A DNA stretch of 48,125 nucleotides, from the NCBI GenBank assembly GCA_025056175.1, contig JANWWK010000060.1:1-48125 (forward strand), read 5' to 3'. This DNA is from Anaerolineales bacterium. GTDB lineage: Bacteria; Chloroflexota; Anaerolineae; Anaerolineales; Villigracilaceae. A program made the translations under genes and the position numbers. A model generated the notes under the pieces. That model saw only the letters and a list, made by a program, of their open reading frames with translations, did not search any database and had not been told where the DNA came from. Below, one piece after another: positions 41,068-48,125 of the stretch (position 1 is its first letter; the number at the start of each line of letters is the position of its first letter).

Positions 41068-42069
41068 TTATACGCCCCAACGCAAACCAGGAGTCTTCAC
41101 CGGGGCATCCCACAGTTTGAGGAAATCGTCATCCATCTTGAGCAAGGTAATCGAAGTGCCAGCCATTTCGAGGCTGGTGATGTAGGAGCCAATCAAATTG
41201 CGGACCACCTTGAGACCATGTTTGGTGGCGATTTCATAGGCTTTGCGATAGACAATGTACAGTTCGATGAGCGGCGTGCCTCCCATGCCGTTCACAAACA
41301 GCAGCACTTCATCGCCAGCCTTGTAGGGCAGGTCGCTGACAATAGGCTCCATCAACATTTCGACGATTTCATCGGCCGATTTGAGCGGCAGCCGCGTGCG
41401 GCCTGGTTCACCATGAATGCCGATGCCAATTTCCATCTGGTCTTCTGGCAAATCGAAGGTGGGTTTGCCGACATGAGGCACTGTGCAGGAAGTCAGCGCC
41501 ATGCCCATGCTGCGTCCCAGTTCTTTGGCTTTGCGGCAAACATCGGCCACTTCTTTGAGCGAACGGCGTTGTTCGGCGGCAGCGCCGCACAATTTTTCGG
41601 CCAGGACGGTGGTGCCGACACCGCGCCGACCGGCGGTGTACAGGCTGTCTTTGACTGCTACGTCGTCGTCAATCACCACTGCTTCGACTTCGATGCCTTC
41701 CGCGCGCGCCAGGTCAGCGGCCATCTCGAAGTTCATGATGTCGCCCGTGTAGTTTTTGACGATATGCAATACCCCTGCGCCGCCGTTAACGGCTTTGGTC
41801 GCTTCCAGCATCTGGTCGGGCGTGGGGGAAGTGAACACTGCACCGGGACAGGCAGCATCGAGCATGCCCATGCCAACAAAGCCGCCGTGCATCGGTTCAT
41901 GGCCAGAGCCACCACCCGAAATCACTGCCACTTTGCCCTGAACGGGGGCATCGGCGCGCACGATGAAGTTGGGGTCGAAATGCACTTTCACCAGGTCGCT
42001 GTGTGCGTAAGCAATGCCTTCCAGCTCCTCACGCACGACATCTTCTGGCTTATTAATCAATTTTTTCAT
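41068..42069 (-). CDS. dhaK: Dihydroxyacetone kinase, DHA-binding subunit DhaK
   Basis: 333 residues from ATG 42069 with GAGGAGAG upstream. [56 protein letters not shown] and [17 protein letters not shown] are diagnostic, and the substrate-binding His219 lies in [16 protein letters not shown] binds covalently as a hemiaminal to this His. It pairs with dhaL and the DhaM protein at the far end of the cluster. Confidence 0.97.
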   Translation of the reverse strand: MKKLINKPEDVVREELEGIAYAHSDLVKVHFDPNFIVRADAPVQGKVAVISGGGSGHEPMHGGFVGMGMLDAACPGAVFTSPTPDQMLEATKAVNGGAGVLHIVKNYTGDIMNFEMAADLARAEGIEVEAVVIDDDVAVKDSLYTAGRRGVGTTVLAEKLCGAAAEQRRSLKEVADVCRKAKELGRSMGMALTSCTVPHVGKPTFDLPEDQMEIGIGIHGEPGRTRLPLKSADEIVEMLMEPIVSDLPYKAGDEVLLFVNGMGGTPLIELYIVYRKAYEIATKHGLKVVRNLIGSYITSLEMAGTSITLLKMDDDFLKLWDAPVKTPGLRWGV

Positions 42070-42103
42070 GAGATTCTCTCCTCTCTGAAGCGGCCCACTG
42101 CTC

Positions 42104-42877
42104 TTATTTGGCCGGGAGGTTCTTGCTCACGAGCAGGTCATACAAATAGATGCCGATGAGGGCGCCGATGATGGGGGCAATGATAGGAATCAGCCAGTAG
42201 CCATCGGCAAACAGTCCCTGCGTACCGACCAGCGTGCCAAACAGACGGGGGCCGAAATCACGCGCCGGGTTGATGGCGTAACCGCTTGGCCCGCCCAGGC
42301 TCAGGCCGACCGCCAGCACTGTGCCGCCGACCAGGAATGGACCCAGGTTGTGCATCAGACCGGTGTTTTTGCTATCACCGCTGGCTAAAACGCCCCAGAG
42401 CAGAACGGCCGTGCCGAAAATTTCGGCCACAATCGCGTTGACGAAGCTATATCCGCCTGCTGATGCTGCGCCAGCGCCCCCCCAGAAGGCCTGACCAAAG
42501 ACTGAGCCGGGGCCAGTACACCAAACGTTCGGCATTCCGGCTTTAACGAGACCATCCATGTACACCAGGTAAACCCCCAATGCGCCCAGGAAAGCGCCCA
42601 CAACCTGCGCAATGATATACGGGAAGACGTCTTTCCATGGGAAGCCGCGTTTGAAGGCCAGGGCAATTGTCACCGCCGGGTTGAGGTGCGCGCCCGAAAC
42701 ACCTGCCGAAACATACACGGCGACAATCACGGCAAAGGCCCAGCCGAAGGTGATGGTGTTCCAGTTATAGGCTGGCGCTGCCAGGCGAGGCGCCAACCCT
42801 ACATTGGCAACCACGCCGTCACCAAGCAGGATGAGGATAAACGTGCCGAAAACTTCGCCAATCAGTTTTCCGAACAT
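42104..42877 (-). CDS. glpF: Glycerol uptake facilitator (aquaglyceroporin)
   Basis: 257 residues, MIP family, six helices and both NPA boxes: [18 protein letters not shown] and [17 protein letters not shown]. The Asp after the second box (NPARD) is typical of glycerol-conducting members. ATG 42877 follows AAGGAGAAAAACC. It admits glycerol by diffusion, and GlpK traps it. First gene of the metabolic part of the cluster, with a 380-base regulatory gap upstream. Confidence 0.96.
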   Translation of the reverse strand: MFGKLIGEVFGTFILILLGDGVVANVGLAPRLAAPAYNWNTITFGWAFAVIVAVYVSAGVSGAHLNPAVTIALAFKRGFPWKDVFPYIIAQVVGAFLGALGVYLVYMDGLVKAGMPNVWCTGPGSVFGQAFWGGAGAASAGGYSFVNAIVAEIFGTAVLLWGVLASGDSKNTGLMHNLGPFLVGGTVLAVGLSLGGPSGYAINPARDFGPRLFGTLVGTQGLFADGYWLIPIIAPIIGALIGIYLYDLLVSKNLPAK

Positions 42878-43106
42878 GGTTTTTCTCCTTATGAAATGAT
42901 GGGGGATAGGACGTGAAAAGAGGGCAGGGTAAGCACGTTTTTTTCTTTATCTGACCTTGCACTCCTTTCTGGCAGACAACTGCCATCAAACCTGTCACGG
43001 AAGGGAGAGGCTTTTGTTCAACTGTCTATCTTGCACTGGGGATAGAAAATGGCGAAAGGGGCTTTTTTGGCACGCGTTTTATGAATTGAATTTTTCATTC
43101 TTTATC

Positions 43107-43134
43107 ATTTTACAAAAGGCATGCGGAAATCCAA
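43107..43134 (-). promoter_or_regulatory. Putative sigma70 promoter of the glpF-dhaKL operon
   Basis: On the - strand TTGGAT (43134-43129), 16-base spacer, TAAAAT (43112-43107). Predicted start near 43100. The two palindromes upstream are centred about 59 and 91 bases before it. Confidence 0.45.
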
Positions 43135-43138
43135 AATC

Positions 43139-43179
43139 AATCCGCCGCTTCGTTTCAAACTGAAACAATTTGGCGGATT
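43139..43179. promoter_or_regulatory. Nested palindrome, candidate DhaR site 1
   Basis: Outer arms AATCCGCC (43139-43146) and GGCGGATT (43172-43179) and inner arms GTTTCA/TGAAAC (43152-43157, 43161-43166) share one centre at 43159. It may be a regulator-binding site or, as RNA, the 3' end of dhaR. The palindrome at 43184-43198 supports the first reading. Confidence 0.55.
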
Positions 43180-43183
43180 AAAT

Positions 43184-43198
43184 GTTTCATAAAGAAAC
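43184..43198. promoter_or_regulatory. Palindrome, candidate DhaR site 2
   Basis: GTTTC-ATAAA-GAAAC, centre 43191, 32 bases (about three helical turns) from site 1 and sharing its GTTTC half-site. Confidence 0.5.
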
Positions 43199-43257
43199 GC
43201 TTGTCCGAAATGCGCTCAAACTCCCTGTTCGGCTGAAACCGTCTTTTCCCCGTTTTG

Positions 43258-45282
43258 CTAGTGAATGTGCTGGCGAAATTCATGCACGTTAATATCGAAG
43301 GATTTCAGTTTGCGCCATAGTGTGGTTCGACCGATACCCAGCGCCTCGGCCATGTGCGTCAAATTCCCCCGATACTTTTGTGCGGCGCGCAGAATGGTCT
43401 CGTATTCTGCTTCTTTCAGCGAATGATAATTGATTTTTTCGATAGATTCCTGAGGAGGAAGGGCATGGTTCATTCGCACTTCTGGTGGTAGATGCTGCAC
43501 CTCAATACAACCGCCAGACGAGGCCACTTGCATGGCAGCCCGCCCTAAAACGGCTTCCAATTCGCGGATGTTGCCCGGCCAGGTATATTTTTTCAGGGTT
43601 TCCATGGCGTCGGGCGATAATTCGACTGTATAACCTAACTGGGTCGAGAAGCGCGTCAGAATGCGTTCAACCACGAGGGGAAAATCCTCCTGACGTTCCC
43701 GCAGGGGTGGCAGGGTGATGCTGAAGATGCTTAAGCGATAATACAGGTCGGAACGAAAAGCGCCCCGGGCAATTAATTTTTCGATATTTGCCGAAGTTGA
43801 AGCGATAACCCGTACATCAATTTCGACGGCACGTTTTCCATGCAGACGCTGGATGACGTTGAGTTCGAGCGCGTTTAACAGCACCGTTTGTGCTTCCAAC
43901 GGCAGCGCATCTACATCTTGAAAAAAGAGCGTGCCTCCCTGCGCCAGCTCGAATTTGCTGGGGCGCCCGCTTCCTTGTTTATTTTCACTCTCTTCAAAGC
44001 CAAGTAATTCGGGAATGACCAGTTCGTTTGGCACTGACGCACATGCAAAGACCAAAAAAGGACCGTTTCGACGCGGCCCCGCATTGTGGATAGCGCTGGC
44101 CAGTACGTTTTTCCCGGTCCCCGGCTCGCCGCGAATCAGAATGCTGGCCTGGGCGCCGGCTGCCGATTTGACGAAGCTTCTCACCCGTTTCATCGCGGGC
44201 GTTTCGCCAGGAATATCGTTGAGCGTGAGCGGCGCTTTGGCGCCGACTTGTTTTTGCACCAGTAAACGCACTTTGTTTTCGGCGCGCAGGGTCAGGATGA
44301 CCCAGCGGATTTTCTGGGCTGTTTGCAGAACGTAATCCAGACTCAAGACGCAGCGCACCGACTGTTTTCCGACGTTGATGATGCCCTCCACATCGGTCAG
44401 TGTTTTTCGCCTGGCAATCTGTTTATGGACGAACTCTGGCAAAGTTAGCACGTTATAAATGGAATGCCCCAGCATCGATTGCAGGGGAATTCCAAGAATC
44501 TGACTGGCAGCATGGTTGGCATGCACCAGATTGCCATCTTCTTTCCAAACCATGATGCCATCCGAAATGCCCGAAAGGATGGCATTCAACTGTGCCAGCT
44601 GGCTGTTTTGTTCTTCGAGCAAGACATCAGATTGACGCTGACTTTCAATAGAGCGGGCTGCAGCGGTTACCAATCCCAGGGAGTGGATGTGGTACTTTTC
44701 TGCCGGCATAATCAAACCGAACACCCCCAACAGGTGACCACTTATATCGAAAATCGGCGCTGCGGCCCCCGTAAGTTGATGGAACTGGCGGACAAAATGT
44801 TCATGTCCTGCCACTTGCACGGGCATTCGTTCTATCAGCGCCAGCCCAAACGAATTCGTTCCAATCAATTCTTCCGAGAGTAAACAGCCTGGCTCCACAC
44901 CCCATTCTTTCATCCCCTCTTGCAGGCTGGGGTCACTCACCATGTCGAGGATACAGCCAGCGTTGTTTGTCAGGATGAGCGCCGTTTCGGAGCCTTGTAC
45001 GCACTGGTAGATGTCTTCCAGCATCGGACGGGCAATTGCCATCAGGTCGAAACTGGCGGTTTGTGAGGCCAGTAAACAGGCGCTGCCTACGTGTGTGAAT
45101 TTAACCGGCAAAAATGGGTTCACTTTTCCCCAACATCGCCGCCACGAGGCTGAAATCAAGGGCGGAACGTAAGGGGCAATTTTCTGCGTCGTGATGAATT
45201 CTTCCCAGGCGGTTTTTATGCTGTCTTGCACTGTATCTTTCGACTGCTTCAGGTAGGGGGAAAGGGCAGTTTCGACATTCAT
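43258..45282 (-). CDS. dhaR: DhaR-like transcriptional activator (AAA+ family, lacking GAFTGA)
   Basis: 674 residues. GAF-like sensor about 75-215, PAS domain about 225-335, AAA+ domain about 355-590 (Walker A RGEPGTGKN at 384-392), C-terminal Fis-type helix-turn-helix (GNLTHMAEALGIGRTTLWRK). The sigma54-contact loop is missing: after PELLGFE comes ESENKQGSGRPSKFELA, and Walker B is LFFQDVD instead of FLDEI. E. coli DhaR likewise lacks this loop, works at a sigma70 promoter and is controlled by DhaL and DhaK. It lies 53 bases after gyrA with no terminator between, so read-through from gyrA is possible. Confidence 0.88.
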   Translation of the reverse strand: MNVETALSPYLKQSKDTVQDSIKTAWEEFITTQKIAPYVPPLISASWRRCWGKVNPFLPVKFTHVGSACLLASQTASFDLMAIARPMLEDIYQCVQGSETALILTNNAGCILDMVSDPSLQEGMKEWGVEPGCLLSEELIGTNSFGLALIERMPVQVAGHEHFVRQFHQLTGAAAPIFDISGHLLGVFGLIMPAEKYHIHSLGLVTAAARSIESQRQSDVLLEEQNSQLAQLNAILSGISDGIMVWKEDGNLVHANHAASQILGIPLQSMLGHSIYNVLTLPEFVHKQIARRKTLTDVEGIINVGKQSVRCVLSLDYVLQTAQKIRWVILTLRAENKVRLLVQKQVGAKAPLTLNDIPGETPAMKRVRSFVKSAAGAQASILIRGEPGTGKNVLASAIHNAGPRRNGPFLVFACASVPNELVIPELLGFEESENKQGSGRPSKFELAQGGTLFFQDVDALPLEAQTVLLNALELNVIQRLHGKRAVEIDVRVIASTSANIEKLIARGAFRSDLYYRLSIFSITLPPLRERQEDFPLVVERILTRFSTQLGYTVELSPDAMETLKKYTWPGNIRELEAVLGRAAMQVASSGGCIEVQHLPPEVRMNHALPPQESIEKINYHSLKEAEYETILRAAQKYRGNLTHMAEALGIGRTTLWRKLKSFDINVHEFRQHIH

Positions 45283-45335
45283 AGCGGGCAGAGGGTTAAA
45301 TGCTTATGCCGGGGCGAAACCTGTTCTCCTGCCGT

Positions 45336-47867
45336 CTATTTTACCGTAATTGCCTCCACAAATTGGCCGGTCTGAAAGAGGTCTTCGGATTTCGAGCCTC
45401 CATTTCCATTTGCGCCAACCGATTTCAAATCGGCATTGGCAATGCGGGCAACGGCGGCCACGCTGTCGCCGTGTTGCGGCTTCATCAGCCGCACGCCGCG
45501 CGTTGCGCGCCCGGCTTCTTTGATTTCTTTCACTTTCAACCGCAAAACCATGCCATTTGTCGAGATGAGGGTCACATCATCAGAAGGCTGAACGACCCGT
45601 GCTGAAGCGATTTTGCCGATTTTCTCCAGAGATTTCTGGTCAATCGTGGCGATGCCGCCAGTGGCGCGTCCTTTAGGGGCATACTCGGTCAGCGGGGTAC
45701 GTTTGCCGTAGCCCTGCTCGGTGACCACCAGCAGCGAACCGCCGGATTCGACTACTTCCATGCTCGTCACGCGGTCGCCGTTAGAAAGGCGAATTCCCTG
45801 CACGCCCGCAGCGGCGCGTCCCATCGCGCGCACTTCGTCTTCGGAGAAGCGCAGCGCCTGCCCATTTTGGGTGATGAGCAAAATTTCATCCTGACCGGTG
45901 GTCAACCGCGCCCAGCCCAGTTCGTCCCCCTCTTCGAGGGTCATCGCAATCAGTCCGGCAGAACGCACGGTGGCAAATTCTTCCAGCGCAATCCGTTTGA
46001 TTTTTCCGCCGGTGGTGGCAAGGACGCAGTATCCGTGTGAGTTGAAATCGGGAACAGACAACGCAGCGGTGATTTTCTCTCCCGGTTCAAGCGAAAGGAC
46101 GTTGTAAATCGAGATTCCTTTGCCGGTGCGGTCGGAATCGGGAATCTGATACACCTTTTCGCTATACACCTTGCCCTTCGAGGAGAAGAACAGGATGGTT
46201 TGCAGGGTGCGTGCCGGGAAGATGAAGCGCACTTCGTCTTCTTCTTTGGTTGTATGGCCGGTGACCCCTTTGCCGCCAATGCCCTGCGATTTGTACGCAG
46301 CGGCGCTGGTGCGTTTGATGTAACCGCGCCCGGTCAGGGTAATCAGGACGGCTTCATCTTGCACCAGGTCTTCTTCGCGCAGTTCGTCTTTGGCTTCGGC
46401 GGCAATGCGCGTGCGGCGTTCATCGCCGTATTTTTCGGCCACGTCCTGCATGTCGTTCTGAATCAGCGCCAGAATTTTACGCGGATGCGCCAGCAGGTCT
46501 TCCAGATAGGCAATTTGTTCACGCACTTGTCGGGCTTCTTCTTCGATTTTCCAGCGTTCCAGCGCGGCCAGGCGGCGTAATTGCATATCGAGGATGGCCT
46601 GCGCCTGGATGTCCGTCAGCCCAAAACGCCTGATGAGTTTGCTCCTGGCATCTTCGGCATCCTGTGCCTGGCGGATGGTCTGGATGACTTCATCCAGGTT
46701 GGCGAGGGCAATCAAAAGACCATCCAGCACATGCGCGCGCGCGCGGGCTTTGTTCAGTTCGTATTGCGTTCGGCGTGTGAGGACTTCACGGCGATGTTCG
46801 ATGAAGAGTTGCAGCGCGCGCTTGAGGGTCAACATGCGTGGTTCACCATCCACCAGCGCCAGCAGCTGCACGCCAAACGTGGATTGGAGCGGGGTGAACT
46901 TGTACAGCTGGTTCAGCACTTTTTTGGGTTGCGCGCCGCGTTTGAGTTCGATGACAATGCTCATGCCGCGCTGGTCGCTCTCATCGCGCAGGTCTGAAAT
47001 CATGTCAATTTTCTCTTCGCGCACCAGTTCGGCAATCCGCTCGATGAGACTGGCCTTGTTCACCTGATAGGGGATTTCGGTGATGACGATTTGATGCCGT
47101 CCACCTTTGATTTCTTCGATGGCGGCCAAACCGCGCACCACCAGCCGTCCTTTGCCGGTGGAATAGGCGTGTAAGATGCCCTCACGCCCTAAAATGACTC
47201 CGCCGGTGGGAAAATCCGGGCCGCTGATGAATTCCATTAATTTTTCGACCGGGATGTTCTCGATGTCTTCGTAGTTCTCGATAAGGTACGCGATGGCGGC
47301 AGCCAGTTCGCGCAAGTTATGGGGTGGGATGTTGGTTGCCATGCCAACGGCAATGCCCGCCGAGCCGTTCAGCAAAAGATTGGGCAGGCGCGCCGGTAAC
47401 ACCAGCGGTTCTTGCAGCGAATCATCGAAGTTCGGGCCGAAGTCAACGGTTTCTTTTTCGATGTCTGTCAGCATCTCTTCGGCCAGGCGGTTCAATCGTG
47501 CTTCTGTGTAGCGCATGGCGGCGGGGGCATCGCCGTCAATCGAGCCAAAGTTACCCTGTCCATCTATCAGCGGGTAACGCATCGAAAAATCCTGTGCCAT
47601 GCGCGCCATCGCATCATAGACAGCGGAGTCGCCGTGCGGATGGTATTTACCCAGCACTTCGCCCACGATACGCGCCGATTTTTTGTACGGACTGCCGGCG
47701 CGCACGCCCATATCGTGCATGGCATACAGGATACGGCGGTGTACCGGTTTCAAGCCATCTCGTGCATCGGGTAAGGCGCGCGCCACGATGACGCTCATGG
47801 CGTAATCGAGATAGGCTTCGCGCATTTGGGCGTCTATATCTACCGTTTGAATGTTGCCAGTGGTCAT
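45336..47867 (-). CDS. gyrA: DNA gyrase subunit A
   Basis: 843 residues. Winged-helix domain with catalytic Y120 ([12 protein letters not shown]) and the quinolone region [19 protein letters not shown] with the sensitive-type S81 and D85. Coiled-coil and tower follow, then a six-bladed C-terminal DNA-wrapping domain. The GyrA-box is the variant QGIGGKG (canonical QRRGGKG), which still suggests gyrase and not topoisomerase IV. It acts with GyrB (not here) to introduce negative supercoils. GAGG precedes ATG 47867, directly behind a hairpin with a T-run. Confidence 0.96.
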   Translation of the reverse strand: MTTGNIQTVDIDAQMREAYLDYAMSVIVARALPDARDGLKPVHRRILYAMHDMGVRAGSPYKKSARIVGEVLGKYHPHGDSAVYDAMARMAQDFSMRYPLIDGQGNFGSIDGDAPAAMRYTEARLNRLAEEMLTDIEKETVDFGPNFDDSLQEPLVLPARLPNLLLNGSAGIAVGMATNIPPHNLRELAAAIAYLIENYEDIENIPVEKLMEFISGPDFPTGGVILGREGILHAYSTGKGRLVVRGLAAIEEIKGGRHQIVITEIPYQVNKASLIERIAELVREEKIDMISDLRDESDQRGMSIVIELKRGAQPKKVLNQLYKFTPLQSTFGVQLLALVDGEPRMLTLKRALQLFIEHRREVLTRRTQYELNKARARAHVLDGLLIALANLDEVIQTIRQAQDAEDARSKLIRRFGLTDIQAQAILDMQLRRLAALERWKIEEEARQVREQIAYLEDLLAHPRKILALIQNDMQDVAEKYGDERRTRIAAEAKDELREEDLVQDEAVLITLTGRGYIKRTSAAAYKSQGIGGKGVTGHTTKEEDEVRFIFPARTLQTILFFSSKGKVYSEKVYQIPDSDRTGKGISIYNVLSLEPGEKITAALSVPDFNSHGYCVLATTGGKIKRIALEEFATVRSAGLIAMTLEEGDELGWARLTTGQDEILLITQNGQALRFSEDEVRAMGRAAAGVQGIRLSNGDRVTSMEVVESGGSLLVVTEQGYGKRTPLTEYAPKGRATGGIATIDQKSLEKIGKIASARVVQPSDDVTLISTNGMVLRLKVKEIKEAGRATRGVRLMKPQHGDSVAAVARIANADLKSVGANGNGGSKSEDLFQTGQFVEAITVK

Positions 47868-47878
47868 GAAAACCTCGT

Positions 47879-47912
47879 AAAAATACGCAATACGGGCCGA
47901 CCGTATTGCGTA
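47879..47912 (-). terminator. Hairpin with T-run in the gyrA leader
   Basis: TACGCAATACGG and CCGTATTGCGTA (47884-47912), perfect 12-base arms with a five-base loop. On the - strand it is followed at once by TTTTT and then the gyrA ribosome binding site. It has full intrinsic-terminator form but lies between the promoter and gyrA, so it is a candidate attenuator. Confidence 0.7.
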
Positions 47913-47938
47913 CGGAGTTTACGTATCAACGTCCTCCA

Positions 47939-47947
47939 ATTATACCA
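47939..47947 (-). promoter_or_regulatory. Extended -10 promoter of gyrA
   Basis: TGGTATAAT on the - strand (47947-47939). Predicted start near 47932, giving a leader of about 65 nt that contains the hairpin. Confidence 0.65.
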
Positions 47948-47996
47948 GACCTGCGCCGTTGTCGTTTTCTGGCGTGGTCGTTCCAACAGGGCTTTC

Positions 47997-48125
47997 TTAA
48001 AGTCGGGTAAGCAGCGCAAAGGCTTCTGCAGGATGAGCATTGAAGTAGCGTCTGGCAGAAGGCAGGTAACGATATTTCAAGTTGCCCAGCAGGATACCAA
48101 TTACCAGGTTGTTGATACACGCCAT
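47997..48125 (-). CDS. Probable transposase, C-terminal end (cut by window edge)
   Basis: The last 42 codons reach the window edge in frame: MACINNLVIGILLGNLKYRY, then LPSARRYFNAHPAEAFALLT, R, L, stop. The pattern NNLVIG, three hydrophobic positions, a basic or aromatic stretch, then ARRYFNAHPAEAxALL, is the usual end of DDE transposases of the ISAs1/IS4-like groups. The first codon here happens to be ATG but is most likely internal. Intactness cannot be judged from this window. Confidence 0.5.
   Translation of the reverse strand: MACINNLVIGILLGNLKYRYLPSARRYFNAHPAEAFALLTRL

Larger units (their letters stand above)
42878..43257 (-). promoter_or_regulatory. glpF upstream/leader region
   Basis: 380 non-coding bases between dhaR and glpF. 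From the dhaR side it holds two GTTTC-type palindromes, a -35/-10 pair and then a leader of about 220 nt. The leader has CTATC/GATAG (43026-43045) and TGGCAG/CTGCCA (42970-42985) inverted repeats. A 68-codon open frame on the + strand here has no binding site and is not believed. No -24/-12 sigma54 promoter with correct spacing was found. Confidence 0.6.

Noticed and set aside
42960-43000. sigma54-like element TGGCAG...TGCC on the - strand upstream of glpF
   Set aside because: GG and GC are separated by nine bases instead of ten, and the regulator lacks GAFTGA. It is better read as a TGGCAG/CTGCCA inverted repeat.
43066-43086. TTGGCACG-type -24 box on the + strand
   Set aside because: No TTGC at the -12 position, and it would transcribe into the dhaR antisense strand with no gene to serve.
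42957-43163. 68-codon open frame on the + strand in the glpF upstream region
   Set aside because: No ribosome binding site, atypical composition, and it overlaps the regulatory palindromes.
45336-47867. Long antisense open frames within gyrA, glpK, dhaM and the radical SAM gene
   Set aside because: They are frame shadows of GC-rich genes and have no recognisable domains or binding sites.

Overview
The window is a 48 kb piece of a moderately GC-rich bacterial chromosome. Gene content points to Chloroflexota, probably class Anaerolineae: LysM/CAP-domain surface proteins, a bactofilin-like beta-helix membrane protein, QYF-x-RARFE repeat proteins and a TIGR03960-type radical SAM/DUF2344 pair. 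The phylum call is inference from family content, not a measured placement.

Layout. (1) 1-4010: translation/transcription block on the + strand: 3' end of tuf, rpmG, tRNA-Trp, secE, nusG, rplK, rplA, rplJ, rplL. It carries two matching L1-binding mimics (before rplK and before rplA) and an L10 leader, and it ends in a strong terminator after rplL rather than running into rpoBC. (2) 4022-5851: a PLP aminotransferase, then tmRNA (ssrA, - strand, tag ANRTSYAAMPLAA), whose 3' end and terminator are present twice in tandem. (3) 5852-12706, - strand: DUF2344 / small membrane protein / radical SAM set, then an envelope operon (CAP-LysM, coiled-coil membrane protein, bactofilin-like protein). (4) 12757-32479, mostly + strand housekeeping and envelope genes: rplY, MFS, NERD-like protein, glycosyltransferase, rnhB, FemAB-like (-), lipoprotein, wecC, repeat protein, PyrK-like (-), SPFH protein, selD, CNNM/CBS protein, ggt, rho, LysM-M23 peptidase, birA and a small membrane protein. 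selD carries an in-frame UGA read as selenocysteine, so a simple ORF call truncates it. (5) 32602-45282, all - strand: a glycerol/dihydroxyacetone cluster in the order dhaR, glpF, dhaK, dhaL, glpK, small membrane gene, methyltransferase, glpA-like, sdhB-like, sdhC-like, sdhD-like, dhaM-EI. (6) 45336-48125: gyrA with a hairpin-plus-T-run leader, then the C-terminal end of a probable transposase at the window edge.

How the glycerol cluster seems to work: GlpF admits glycerol and GlpK phosphorylates it. A GlpA-like FAD enzyme oxidises glycerol-3-phosphate to DHAP. In place of GlpB/GlpC, the next three genes encode a succinate-dehydrogenase/fumarate-reductase type iron-sulfur subunit with all three cluster motifs and two three-helix cytochrome b-type anchors, with no SdhA. 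I infer a hybrid membrane glycerol-3-phosphate:quinone oxidoreductase. A second arm, DhaK-DhaL plus one polypeptide holding EIIA, HPr and complete Enzyme I, phosphorylates dihydroxyacetone from PEP to the same product. The DhaR-like regulator lacks the sigma54-contact GAFTGA loop. The glpF upstream region correspondingly has a sigma70-like promoter with two palindromes upstream of it and no canonical -24/-12 site.

Promoter style: many genes have a perfect TATAAT box. For several (radical SAM gene, CAP-LysM gene, MFS gene, the 21.8 kb repeat protein and nearly femAB) the box lies 6-9 nt before the start codon with no ribosome binding site, implying leaderless mRNAs.
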